Assembly: GCA_934746515.1 (NCBI GenBank) | Contig: CAKVFH010000005.1 | Location: 1-64,000 of the forward strand | Source: an uncultured Clostridia bacterium | GTDB taxonomy: Bacteria; Bacillota; Clostridia; Christensenellales; UBA1242 | Length of the DNA stretch: 64,000 nt | Reading direction: 5' to 3' | Shown: positions 8,158-16,547 of the stretch, one piece after another | How the letters are laid out: every line of letters begins with the position of its first letter | Position numbering within the stretch: the first letter of the stretch is position 1 | Position numbers and translations under genes: made by a program | Notes under the pieces: model-generated | Databases searched by the model: none | Told to the model about the DNA's origin: nothing | Seen by the model: the letters and a program-made list of their open reading frames with translations, nothing else

Positions 8158-8263
8158 TTGCCTGAATACCGATTTTTGTCTTGATTACATCGGCTATTTT
8201 ACGGCCATGATGCATTGAAATTTCAAAGAAAATCAAACAGTGGGAAAGAAAAATTTTTTGCAT

Positions 8264-8310
8264 AAAAAAAACAGATGGCTTTTAGCGTTTGCTAAAGGCT
8301 ATCTGTTTTT
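8264..8310 (-). terminator. Terminator of the iron alcohol dehydrogenase gene
   Basis: Arms 8271-8286 and 8291-8306 form a 16-pair stem with two G-U pairs and a four-base loop. T runs flank it on both strands, so it also stops plus-strand transcripts leaving the repeat array. Confidence 0.85.
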
Positions 8311-8322
8311 GTTTTGTGTTAT

Positions 8323-9477
8323 TTACAAGAGTTTTTTTAAGATTGTGTAGATGTCGGTCATTGTGGTTTCTCTTGGGTTGGTTGATGTGCATGCGTCGTC
8401 AAAAGAATTTAAAGCGATTTCATCGAGATCGGCTTCTTTTATGCCATAGTCTGAAAGTTTCTTTGGAATGTTAAAACTATCTCTAAATTTTTCGAATTCT
8501 TTGATGCTTGCTCTGCAAATTTCTTCTGTTTTCATTTCGGAAGTGTTCACGCCAAAGGCTTCGGCGATTGCTCTATATTCGTTTGCGGCTGGTGAATACA
8601 TATTGTATTTTAGCACAGCGCACATAACAATAGACAACACAATTCCGTGTGGAATTTTGAATTTTCCGGTCACGCCGTGTGCGATTGAGTGGGCAATCCC
8701 AAGACCAGAGTTGGTGTATGAAACGCCTGACATATATTGCGCATAAGCCATATTTTCGCGCGCTTCAAGGTTTGCTGGTTCATCATAGCAAGCAGGCAAG
8801 TTTGTTGCGATAAGCTTGATTGATTCCTTTGCAAGTGTTTTGGTAAATGGGTTTGCTTTTGTTGAAAGCAGGCTTTCAATTGCATGAGAAATTGCGTCAA
8901 AACCTGAACTCAATGTTACAATATCTGGCATTGAAGACATAAGCTCTGCATCAATAATAGTTTCAATAGGCAAACATTTATCGTTGAAGCACACAATTTT
9001 TTTGCCGATAATTTCATCGGTAATAACAAAACTTTTTGATGTTTCAGATGCACTTCCTGCTGTTGTTGGAATTGCGATGATTGGAAGTGGGGAATTGAGA
9101 TTGTCTTTGTGACCGCCAAGCGAAACTACATCGGCATATTTTGGGTTAGTGAATATTACAGAAATTGCTTTTGCTGTGTCGATTGGGCTTCCACCGCCAA
9201 TTGCTAAAATAAAGTCGGCATTTGAGCGTTTGAGTTCGTTTAATGCGTTTTTAACGTCTCTAACGGTTGGTTCTGGTGTGACATCTGAAAACAAAACTGA
9301 AGGAATTTTGTTTTTTATTAAAACTGACACCACTTTTTGAACGATTCCGCAATCAATTAGGCCGTTATCTGTGACGATAAAAGCTTTTTTAAAATGACGA
9401 TTTGCTATTTCATCTGCAAGCACATTGATTGAATTTTCACCAAAAAAACATGCTCTATTAAAAACTAATTTATTCAT
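8323..9477 (-). CDS. Iron-containing alcohol dehydrogenase
   Basis: 384 residues, typical for the Fe-ADH family of NAD(P)-dependent dehydrogenases. The dinucleotide-binding motif GGGSPIDTAKA and the PTTAGSASE segment are present. Likely metal ligands are Asp and His in GFDAISHAIESL and the two His in SIAHGVTGKFKIPHG. The substrate (short-chain alcohol, butanol, 1,2-propanediol or lactaldehyde) cannot be read from the sequence. The ATG has AGGTGAT upstream. The gene is monocistronic, with its own promoter and terminator. Confidence 0.93.
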   Translation of the reverse strand: MNKLVFNRACFFGENSINVLADEIANRHFKKAFIVTDNGLIDCGIVQKVVSVLIKNKIPSVLFSDVTPEPTVRDVKNALNELKRSNADFILAIGGGSPIDTAKAISVIFTNPKYADVVSLGGHKDNLNSPLPIIAIPTTAGSASETSKSFVITDEIIGKKIVCFNDKCLPIETIIDAELMSSMPDIVTLSSGFDAISHAIESLLSTKANPFTKTLAKESIKLIATNLPACYDEPANLEARENMAYAQYMSGVSYTNSGLGIAHSIAHGVTGKFKIPHGIVLSIVMCAVLKYNMYSPAANEYRAIAEAFGVNTSEMKTEEICRASIKEFEKFRDSFNIPKKLSDYGIKEADLDEIALNSFDDACTSTNPRETTMTDIYTILKKLL

Positions 9478-9495
9478 AATATCACCTATATTTAC

Positions 9496-9524
9496 ATTCT
9501 AAAAAATATTGATTATATAGTCAA
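9496..9524 (-). promoter_or_regulatory. Promoter of the iron alcohol dehydrogenase gene
   Basis: On the minus strand TTGACT (9524-9519), a 17-base spacer and TAGAAT (9501-9496) precede the gene. The leader is short, about 13 bases. Confidence 0.65.
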
Positions 9525-9567
9525 ATAAAATTTGGGAAAAAGTGAAAAAATAAGGACAGGGGGTAAT

Positions 9568-9726
9568 ATGAAAAATAACAAAAAATTTGAAGAAAAAAAC
9601 AAGTTTGAAAGGGCTTTAAAAGACATCAAAGAGTCGCTTAAACCATCAAAATTTGATCCGAATGGCAGCTACACCGGGCTTACAAAAAACGGCGAAAAAC
9701 CAGTTCAAGATCAAGATGATTTGTAA
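9568..9726 (+). CDS. Small conserved-looking protein ending in PVQDQDDL
   Basis: 52 residues. The first half is Lys/Glu-rich and probably helical. The second half reads FDPNGSYTG..., then EKPVQDQDDL. Short proteins with a DP.GSYTG stretch and a PVQDADDL-like tail are, from memory, frequent as hypothetical proteins in Clostridia, but I know no function. The start is taken at the ATG after GGGGGTAAT; a TTG at 9532 would extend it but lacks a ribosome binding site. There is no signal peptide or cysteine. Confidence 0.75.
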   Translation: MKNNKKFEEKNKFERALKDIKESLKPSKFDPNGSYTGLTKNGEKPVQDQDDL

Positions 9727-9735
9727 AAAAACGAG

Positions 9736-9781
9736 ATATTATATAATTTATTTGCAAAATCGGCAAAAAATTATATAATAT
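9736..9781. promoter_or_regulatory. Inverted repeat enclosing the ABC-operon promoter
   Basis: ATATTATATAAT (9736-9747) and its exact complement ATTATATAATAT (9770-9781) are 22 bases apart. The promoter TTGCAA (9752-9757), N16, TATAAT (9774-9779) lies inside, with the -10 box within the right arm. This could be an operator or a weak AT-only hairpin. AGGAG follows before the ATG at 9798. Confidence 0.6.
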
Positions 9782-9797
9782 TTTTATTAGGAGAACT

Positions 9798-10526
9798 ATG
9801 AAAAAAGAAGAATTTATTTTTGATGAAAGATATATGGGCTCGTTGGTGTTCGACCATGTTTCAAAAGTTTATGGCGACAACAACGAAATCATTGCACTAA
9901 ACAGCGTGTCGCTTCAGCTTTTTGTGGGCGAAGTTGTGGTTATTTTGGGACCAAGTGGCAGCGGAAAATCGACGCTTTTGAATTTGATTGGAAGCATTGA
10001 TAAACCAACCGCTGGATCAATCAATATTTCAGGCATTGACATAACAGACTTGCCAGAAAAAACGCTTTGCAAATTTAGAAAAGAAGTTATTGGTTATGTG
10101 TTTCAATCATACAATCTTTTTGAAAATTTGACGGCTATTGAAAATGTTGAGCTTGGTGAAATTGCTGGTGGCATGAAAGCTATTGATGCCTTAAAAAAGG
10201 TTGGGCTTGAAGACAAGCAATTCAGCTTTCCAAACGAACTTTCAGGCGGTGAAAGACAGCGCGTTGCAATTGCAAGAGCAATTGTTAAAAATCCTAAAAT
10301 TCTTCTTTGTGACGAACCAACTGGTGCACTAGACAGCAAAACAGGCAAACTGGTTTTAAGCCAAATTTTGGAAACCAATAAAAATAAAGATAAAATCATA
10401 GTTATTGTAACGCACAACACAGTGCTTTCAGAAATCGCTGATAGGGTGCTAAAGATTGTTGACGGAAAAATTGTCAGTGATGTTTCAAATAAAAATCCAA
10501 AGAAAATAGAGGATATTGAATTTTAG
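9798..10526 (+). CDS. ABC transporter ATP-binding protein (MacB/LolD type)
   Basis: 242 residues. Walker A GPSGSGKST starts at residue 51, the signature is LSGGERQRVAIARA, Walker B is ILLCDEPTGALD, and the switch His lies in VIVTHN. The sequence type is that of ATPases working with FtsX-like permeases in lipoprotein, peptide or drug efflux and in bacitracin-type resistance. The stop codon overlaps the GTG start of the permease by one base (TAGTG), so the two are translationally coupled. The substrate is unknown. Confidence 0.95.
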   Translation: MKKEEFIFDERYMGSLVFDHVSKVYGDNNEIIALNSVSLQLFVGEVVVILGPSGSGKSTLLNLIGSIDKPTAGSINISGIDITDLPEKTLCKFRKEVIGYVFQSYNLFENLTAIENVELGEIAGGMKAIDALKKVGLEDKQFSFPNELSGGERQRVAIARAIVKNPKILLCDEPTGALDSKTGKLVLSQILETNKNKDKIIVIVTHNTVLSEIADRVLKIVDGKIVSDVSNKNPKKIEDIEF

Positions 10527-12301
10527 TGAATGGAATTTTAAACAAATTTAGAAAGAGAAACATTCAAACCAATATATGCGAATTCGTATTGGTTATTTTT
10601 GTTGTTGCTGTTTCGGCTTGTTTAATTTTTGGGTTAATTATAAATTATTTAACGCTAAACAGGGCGGTGAAAAAGTTTTTCACAGAGTCAAGGTTGCCAA
10701 GTTTGTTTGTTGAAACGGACAAACTTACAAGTGAAGATGAATTATTTTTAAACGAGAACTTTGAGTTTTCAAAAAGATATAGTTTTGAGAGTGACTTTAC
10801 AGTTAATGAAAAAACATTTAGCTCAAGATTTTTGGTGTCAAACGGCAAGGTTTCAGTGCCTTACGTGATTGAAGGGAGCAAAGGTAACGGATGCTTTGTT
10901 GATGCAAAGTTTGCAAAAAAATACAGACTTGGCGTAAATTATTCAAAGATTGGCATCAACTACACCTTGAATGGTGAGACGAAAAAAATCGAGTTCACCG
11001 TTATTGGCACAATTGCAATGGCAGAAGATTTTGTGTCTGGCGATGAATGTTTGATTTTTATTGATGAGAACATTTTCAAAAACACCATAAAAGCATATTT
11101 TGTTGAAGCTGGCGAAGAGCAGATAAAAATTGATTACAACCAGGCTCTGATAAAATCAAGTGTTGGTGAAAATGAAAAACAAATCATCAGTGCACATTTT
11201 AATTTGCCAGAAAGATCAGTTTTTAAAATGTATGAGACAAGCAAACTTTCAAGTTTTAAACAAGCACAAAAAGAAGTTAAGATTGCAAAGCAGATGACAT
11301 ATTCATTCTCACTTCTGTTTGTTATTGTTTCAATATTGGTTATTGTGTCGGCGATTGGGCAATTGATTTTTAAAGAAAAATATAACATTGGACTTTTAAA
11401 ATCGCTCGGTTTTAGCAATAAAGATTTGATTTTTAATTATTGTGGTTATGGAGTTTTTGTTTGTTTGGTGGGAGCGGTTATTGGGCTTGCGGTGTCTCCA
11501 CTGATTGTTCCAAACATCACATTTGAAACCTATGACAAAATGTTCAATCTTCCACGCGACGAAGTGTCGTTGACTTGCCCTGTTTGGTTTATTGCACTTG
11601 CGATTTTTGTTGCAATTGTGGTTGGCTTTTTGTCGGCTCTGTTTGTTTGCTTGAAATTTACGCAAAAAACTCCAAAAGAATGCATGAGTGCGAAACCTAA
11701 ATCGAAACTGAAATCCAGAGTAAAATCTGGCGGAAAATCTGCAAAAGTTTCGTCAATAATTTCTGCACCAATAAGAAATATGAAAATCAATTTGTCTCGA
11801 ACAATAATGTCAGTTGTTGGAATTTTTGGCGCGTCGGTTTTGTGTATAATTGGTTTTGGAACAAAAACAGCTTTTGCAAAAACTGAAACACTTAAAGATG
11901 CAATGACACTTGAAATGTTTTCAAATGTTTTCAAAGGCTTTTCGGTTGTTTTGATTGGCTTGGTTATGGTGATTCTTTTGGTTCAGATTTTCAAAGAAAG
12001 AGAAAGGGAAATGGCTTTGCTTCGCGTTCATGGCGAAGAGTATTTGAAAATTTGGCTGTCAGTGTTGTTTGAAATGACATTTATTTGTTTGATTGGCTAT
12101 GTTGCTGCAAGTGTGTTATCTGTTCCAATTTATGCTGGAGTAAAGGCAATGTTTGGAATTGGCGGTGAATTAAATTTGGGAATTTTGAGCTATTTAAAAA
12201 CATTTTTGATTGTATTTTTAACTGATTTAATTGTCGCTTCTGCTTCACTTTACAAAATCTATAAACTCGATTTGGCAGGCGCAACAAAATTTTCAGAGTA
12301 A
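10526..12301 (+). CDS. ABC transporter permease, FtsX/MacB-like
   Basis: 591 residues. One membrane segment lies near residues 18-40, followed by an extracytoplasmic domain (about 45-245) and then a group of membrane segments in the FtsX arrangement (around 255-280, 305-330, 350-375). A second set follows a basic cytoplasmic linker (KPKSKLKSRVKSGGKSAK). The EREREMALLRVHG stretch resembles the coupling motif of these permeases. The GTG start overlaps the ATPase gene. No histidine kinase or response regulator is adjacent, so a bacitracin-type sensing module is not supported. Confidence 0.88.
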   Translation: MNGILNKFRKRNIQTNICEFVLVIFVVAVSACLIFGLIINYLTLNRAVKKFFTESRLPSLFVETDKLTSEDELFLNENFEFSKRYSFESDFTVNEKTFSSRFLVSNGKVSVPYVIEGSKGNGCFVDAKFAKKYRLGVNYSKIGINYTLNGETKKIEFTVIGTIAMAEDFVSGDECLIFIDENIFKNTIKAYFVEAGEEQIKIDYNQALIKSSVGENEKQIISAHFNLPERSVFKMYETSKLSSFKQAQKEVKIAKQMTYSFSLLFVIVSILVIVSAIGQLIFKEKYNIGLLKSLGFSNKDLIFNYCGYGVFVCLVGAVIGLAVSPLIVPNITFETYDKMFNLPRDEVSLTCPVWFIALAIFVAIVVGFLSALFVCLKFTQKTPKECMSAKPKSKLKSRVKSGGKSAKVSSIISAPIRNMKINLSRTIMSVVGIFGASVLCIIGFGTKTAFAKTETLKDAMTLEMFSNVFKGFSVVLIGLVMVILLVQIFKEREREMALLRVHGEEYLKIWLSVLFEMTFICLIGYVAASVLSVPIYAGVKAMFGIGGELNLGILSYLKTFLIVFLTDLIVASASLYKIYKLDLAGATKFSE

Positions 12302-12327
12302 TTTTCTTTTATTTTATTCATAATAAT

Positions 12328-12356
12328 TTGACATTTTTTTAAAAAAATTGCACAAT
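12328..12356 (+). promoter_or_regulatory. Promoter upstream of the InlB-repeat protein
   Basis: TTGACA (12328-12333), a 17-base T/A spacer and CACAAT (12351-12356). The -10 is imperfect. The leader to the ATG at 12408 is about 45 bases. Confidence 0.5.
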
Positions 12357-12407
12357 AGAATTGCTTATATAAATATTGAAATATTTTCGGAAAAAGGTGG
12401 TAAAAAT

Positions 12408-13829
12408 ATGCTAAATATTGGTTCGTTTTTAGCTTCATCAGGTGAAAGAGCTGTTGCGGTTGTGGTTGGAGTTCTTTCAATCATTTTTTTGCTGGGTGCA
12501 ATTCTTTTTATTTGGTGGGTAGACACAAAAAAGCGACCATTTAAAGAGTTTTGGAAGATTGTCGGAGACAGATTTTCAAGATTCTGGGGTGATGTTTATG
12601 GGCTTTTCCATTTTGGCGGAAGCGTAAAAACAGTTTATTCAGACAAAACTTTGAACTATTCAGGAACTGAATTTTTGCCAATTCCAACAAAAGCCCCAAC
12701 AAATCAATACATTTATGAGTTTGTTGGTTGGGATAAAAACGGAATTGATGAAAACGGAAATGTTGTTGTTCGTGCAATTTATCTCCAAAAGGTAACAGTT
12801 TGTAAAATCAATGTTTTTGATGCAGACAAGTCAACACTTCTTGGAAGCTATAACATTGAATATGGTTCAGGACTCAATTTAAGCGATCTTAAACCACACA
12901 AAAATGATACAAAAGAATTCACTTATGAATTTGTTGGCTGGGATAAAAATCTTGATGCTTTTTATGGAAATGAGAATGTTTATGCAGTTTACAACGCAAT
13001 TCCTAAAAAGTACAACTATAAATTTTTGGAAGATGACGGCGAAACAGTTGTGAGTGAAGGCAATGCAATTTATGGCACACCAATCGTTGCACCAACTGCA
13101 CCAACAAAAGCCCCAACAGACAAAGGACTTTTTGAGTTCGCTGGCTGGAGAGGCTATGAATTAAACACGATCTTAACAAAAGATATGGTGTTTTATGCAA
13201 CTTATGATTTCAAACCTTTTGGCGGAGTTGGAACTTCATCAATAATCAAGACAGACGGCAACAAGGTTAAGGTTGTTGAAGAAACAAAACTAACTCCTGA
13301 AGAAGATTCAGATCACGAAGAAATTAAGAAAAATATCAACGCAGAAGCCGTTTCATTTGATGCACAAAAAGGCGAAGAAAAACATCCAGTAACCGAAATA
13401 AAAATGGGTCAAACAGGTGTCATTCGCAAGAGAAATGGCGGTTTTGTTCAAATGAATAACACAGCCGAATCAAGAGTTGAAAAATTCAAAAAAATCAATA
13501 CTGGGCTCGAGACAGCAAACACCGACAAAGATGTGCATCAAAAAATTCAGCTCATGACCGTAAAAAAATCAACAGAAGTTGAACCAACGATTTATGAAGA
13601 GCAAAAGGTTATCACAATCAAACCTAAAAAAGAAGCGATTACCGAAAATGATATTTTAAACAACATCATGATGAATAAAATCAAGATTGAAAAGAAGGGC
13701 AGTGCGGTTCCAGATAAGCCTGAAACTCCAGCAAAAAAGCCAAGAGCTCCAAAAACCAATCCAGGCACAGTTATAAACAAAACTGAAAAACCAAGCACTT
13801 CAAATTTGGCCGACGAAGATAAGAAATAA
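12408..13829 (+). CDS. Membrane protein with three InlB-like repeats and a basic tail
   Basis: 473 residues, function unknown. One membrane segment (about 15-40, ending in ILFIWWV) is followed by a basic stretch DTKKRPFKEFW. Three InlB/Listeria-Bacteroides-type repeats follow, each ending in a (E/L)F(V/A)GW motif plus a VYA or FYA strand, at about 80-125, 130-200 and 203-265. The last 200 residues are Lys/Glu/Pro-rich and probably disordered. The start is chosen at the ATG after AAGGTGG; an upstream TTG has no ribosome binding site. The positive-inside rule would put the repeats in the cytoplasm, which is unusual for this fold. Confidence 0.8.
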   Translation: MLNIGSFLASSGERAVAVVVGVLSIIFLLGAILFIWWVDTKKRPFKEFWKIVGDRFSRFWGDVYGLFHFGGSVKTVYSDKTLNYSGTEFLPIPTKAPTNQYIYEFVGWDKNGIDENGNVVVRAIYLQKVTVCKINVFDADKSTLLGSYNIEYGSGLNLSDLKPHKNDTKEFTYEFVGWDKNLDAFYGNENVYAVYNAIPKKYNYKFLEDDGETVVSEGNAIYGTPIVAPTAPTKAPTDKGLFEFAGWRGYELNTILTKDMVFYATYDFKPFGGVGTSSIIKTDGNKVKVVEETKLTPEEDSDHEEIKKNINAEAVSFDAQKGEEKHPVTEIKMGQTGVIRKRNGGFVQMNNTAESRVEKFKKINTGLETANTDKDVHQKIQLMTVKKSTEVEPTIYEEQKVITIKPKKEAITENDILNNIMMNKIKIEKKGSAVPDKPETPAKKPRAPKTNPGTVINKTEKPSTSNLADEDKK

Positions 13830-13841
13830 TAAATAGTAAAT

Positions 13842-13904
13842 AACACTACCAAATAATTACAAGCAAAAATAAGGGCTTGAAAATTGTTGGTGGTGTTTTT
13901 CTTT
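13842..13904 (+). terminator. Terminator after the InlB-repeat protein
   Basis: AACACTACCAA (13842-13852) pairs with TTGGTGGTGTT (13887-13897; one G-U pair), followed by TTTCTTT. The long loop contains a second small hairpin, CAAGC...GCTTG. Confidence 0.75.
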
Positions 13905-14213
13905 GCAAAATTTAATTTAGTTAAGCATTATTTCAAAGGAGTTTATATGGTGCAAGACCTAAAAATTAAATATTCGTTAAAATTTGGTGGCCATTTAAGG
14001 TGTTATGTTTGAATGTGAAAGTGTGACAAGAAAAAAATGCTGAAATTTACCAGCATTTACATAAAAGAAAAGCATTGAATTGTTATGAGTTAAGAAATTT
14101 GATTTTTTTTGTTAATTTGTTGCAACCAAAGTTTTTAACTTTACATGCAAAAAAAATCTCGGTATAATGAAATCATACATTTAATATGTAAATAAAAAAG
14201 GGAGAATAAAAAA
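13905..14213. other. Intergenic stretch before the repetitive lipoprotein
   Basis: Besides the possible small ORF it holds a hairpin AAATGCTG...CAGCATTT at about 14035-14060, whose T run lies on the minus strand, and a -10-like TATAAT near 14163. I see nothing else. Confidence 0.5.
13947..14012 (+). CDS. Possible 21-residue small ORF
   Basis: The ATG follows AAAGGAG with six bases of spacing. The product would be 21 residues, MVQDLKIKYSLKFGG then HLRCYV: basic, one Cys, no membrane segment. It stands alone between two terminated genes. The good ribosome binding site is the only support. Confidence 0.35.
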   Translation: MVQDLKIKYSLKFGGHLRCYV

Positions 14214-16358
14214 ATGAAGAAAAAATCATTATGGACACTTGTTGCTGCAATTTTGATGTTTGTGCCTGCCATGTTTATTTTCACCGCTTGTGATAAACAT
14301 GAACACACATACAGCGAAGATTGGTCAAAGAGTGCCACACAGCACTGGCATGCTTGCACTGGAAAAGATTGTGCGAAAATCAGTGATGTTGCAGACCACA
14401 CCTTTGGCGAATGGGTTGAAAGTGTAGCTGCAACTTGTTCAACAAAAGGTGTTTCGAAAGCAACCTGTTCGGTTTGCGGTTATGAAAAAACCAAAGAAAC
14501 TGAAGAAGCTGCAGATAAACATGCTTGGGAACACAAATATTTCTGGAATGAAGACGAAACAGAATGCTATGAACAAGACATTTGTTCAAGAAATCCTGAA
14601 CACAAGGGAATAGTTGTAAATGCAACAATGTCGCATGAAACAACAAAGGCTCCAACCTGCACAGAGACTGGTGAAATCACCTATACAGCAACTTTTGAAA
14701 ACACTGCTTACACAACTCAAATAAAAGTTAAAACATTGGCTGTAAACCCAGATAACCATGTGGGGGGAGGTGCACTCACTTATAGTTGGAGCAATGATCA
14801 CTCAACTTGCACAGCTAAATTGGTTTGTGGAGCAAATGCTGAACATGTTATTGCAACTGAAACAAAAGCTGCTTCAAGTTCAATCACAACACCAGCAACT
14901 TGCATGGCAACAGGAATTAGAACCTATACTGTTACTTTTGATGATACTGAACATTTCACTAAACAGACAGAAACAGATGTGGTTGCTATTGATGCAAATG
15001 CACACCAAGAAGGCGCAGTATCTTATGTTTGGAATTCAGATAAAACCAAATGCACAGCTACAATGGTATGTTCAAGAAATGCTGAACACATTGTTAGAAC
15101 TGAAACTGTAGATTCAACAAATGCAGTGACAACAGCTGCAACTTGCACAGCAAAGGGAACAAAAACCTATACTGCAACATTCACAAAGCAAGGATTTGAA
15201 CAACAAACAACAACAGAAGATATTCCAACAATTGCTCACACTTATTCTACACAAGGAACAGCTCACACAGACACTCACAAATATTCATATAAATGTGAAA
15301 ACTGTGAAGCAACTGATGATTATGACTTATATACATACACCTACACACCTGACACAACAAGCTCTGAAGGTGGGGTTACAACTGTAACACTTAACATTAT
15401 TTGGAAAAATAGTTTGTATGAAATTGTAGATTGTTCAACAGCTTCAATGGAAGTTTTTGATTCAGCAAATGACGTTTATAAAATTACAGCATCGGATAAA
15501 AGTGAACCAATGCTTGTGGTTGTGAATGCAGAAGAACATACATTTGTTAATTTTAAAGCAGAAACTCTTGGCGAAACCGCAGTAGTTTATATGATGAGAA
15601 GTGGTGATGGTAATGATGTTGCTTATTTGAAGACTTACACTAAAAATGGAAAATCTTATGCTGATCAATATTCTGCAGACTCTGAAGCAGCAGAATCTGA
15701 CTGGCAATATGGTTCAACATACGCAGTAGAAGTTGACACAGAAAACAAAAGATACACAATTTTGGGAATGACTTATGCAATTTCTGAAGGTAATGAGTTG
15801 ACTATGGCTATTGAAGGCGAAAGAGTTTATGTTTGCGAAGTGGCTGCAGGAGAATCTACTATGAGATACGACTTCAGAAATAATAATAATTGCTATATTG
15901 TTATGGTAAATGGCTCAAATGAAACTGTTCAAGGAAGTGTAACTTATGAAAAAGTAACAGGAAGAGACGATATACTTAAACTTAACATGAGTGAAGTTTC
16001 TGAAGATGATATGTATTTCATGATTTATGATGATGGTTTGGTTTGTGGATTGTCAGAAATTAAACAAGATGATTCAACTTATCTACAGGTAAAGAATAGC
16101 GCTACCTATACATACACCGACACAGAAGGTGGCAAAGAATATTATTTTTCTGGTAACGGCTCTGAAGGTTCAAGCAAAGGTTGCATTTATGTAAACTATA
16201 ATGGCAAACTTTATGGTACAACTCTTTCTTTGAATTGGAGCAAAACAACAGATTCTGAATCTGGTAAAGTTACAGTTACAACAACAGTTGGAGCAAAGAC
16301 TTTGACATTCACAGTTGGTGAAGATGGCAAAACTCTCACATTAAAAGCAAACGCTTAA
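14214..16358 (+). CDS. Repetitive His/Cys-rich lipoprotein
   Basis: 714 residues. A lipoprotein signal peptide ends in FIFTAC with the lipidated Cys at 26. The next 370 residues contain HTYS..W..S.TQHWHAC-type and ATCTE.G...YTATF-type repeats, with recurring Cys pairs and YSWSND/YVWNSD blocks in about four copies. Such repeats are common in secreted proteins of gut Clostridia; their function is not known to me. The C-terminal half (about 375-714) is Thr/Ser-rich beta sequence without Cys-rich repeats. Its own promoter (TATAAT near 14163) and ribosome binding site GGGAG are present. Confidence 0.85.
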   Translation: MKKKSLWTLVAAILMFVPAMFIFTACDKHEHTYSEDWSKSATQHWHACTGKDCAKISDVADHTFGEWVESVAATCSTKGVSKATCSVCGYEKTKETEEAADKHAWEHKYFWNEDETECYEQDICSRNPEHKGIVVNATMSHETTKAPTCTETGEITYTATFENTAYTTQIKVKTLAVNPDNHVGGGALTYSWSNDHSTCTAKLVCGANAEHVIATETKAASSSITTPATCMATGIRTYTVTFDDTEHFTKQTETDVVAIDANAHQEGAVSYVWNSDKTKCTATMVCSRNAEHIVRTETVDSTNAVTTAATCTAKGTKTYTATFTKQGFEQQTTTEDIPTIAHTYSTQGTAHTDTHKYSYKCENCEATDDYDLYTYTYTPDTTSSEGGVTTVTLNIIWKNSLYEIVDCSTASMEVFDSANDVYKITASDKSEPMLVVVNAEEHTFVNFKAETLGETAVVYMMRSGDGNDVAYLKTYTKNGKSYADQYSADSEAAESDWQYGSTYAVEVDTENKRYTILGMTYAISEGNELTMAIEGERVYVCEVAAGESTMRYDFRNNNNCYIVMVNGSNETVQGSVTYEKVTGRDDILKLNMSEVSEDDMYFMIYDDGLVCGLSEIKQDDSTYLQVKNSATYTYTDTEGGKEYYFSGNGSEGSSKGCIYVNYNGKLYGTTLSLNWSKTTDSESGKVTVTTTVGAKTLTFTVGEDGKTLTLKANA

Positions 16359-16374
16359 TTTATTTACATATTAG

Positions 16375-16407
16375 AAAAAAGCATTAGGGGAACCTAGTGC
16401 TTTTTTT
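16375..16407 (+). terminator. Terminator of the lipoprotein gene
   Basis: AAAAAGCATTAGG pairs with CCTAGTGCTTTTT around a GGAA tetraloop, followed by a T run. Confidence 0.9.
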
Positions 16408-16547
16408 GTGATTAAAATTATTTAAAATTTGTTTTAGGGATTAAAATTTAATAATTTGTGGCTGTTAAAACAATGTTGTTTTTTTTGAATTGTTAAGTTA
16501 TCCGCCGAACAAACTATTTTTTTGCGTAATTTTTTTGAAAATTATGC

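Larger units (their letters stand above)
7581..8241. repeat. Mosaic array of nested foldback (palindromic) repeats
   Basis: The whole asnS to Fe-ADH interval is built from related hairpin units. Five hairpins share the core CATTTAC-N6-GTAAACTC. In each, TTTAC/GTAAA forms the inner stem, TCA opposite CTC forms a 3x3 internal loop, and the outer stem differs between copies but still pairs (ACAG/CTGT, CAC/GTG, CATAG/CTATG). Two direct repeats underlie the array: 7600-7797 recurs at 7839-8035 (offset 239), and about 7781-7875 recurs at 8148-8241 (offset 367). No ORF with a good ribosome binding site is present. On the minus strand, two of the three hairpin types carry AGGAG next to the inner stem. 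Confidence 0.9.

Noticed and set aside
7581..8241. CRISPR array or integron attC array
   Set aside because: The hairpin units differ in their outer stems and the segments between them are themselves repeated, so there are no unique spacers. No attC-type GTTRRRY/RYYYAAC boxes and no cas or integrase gene are present.
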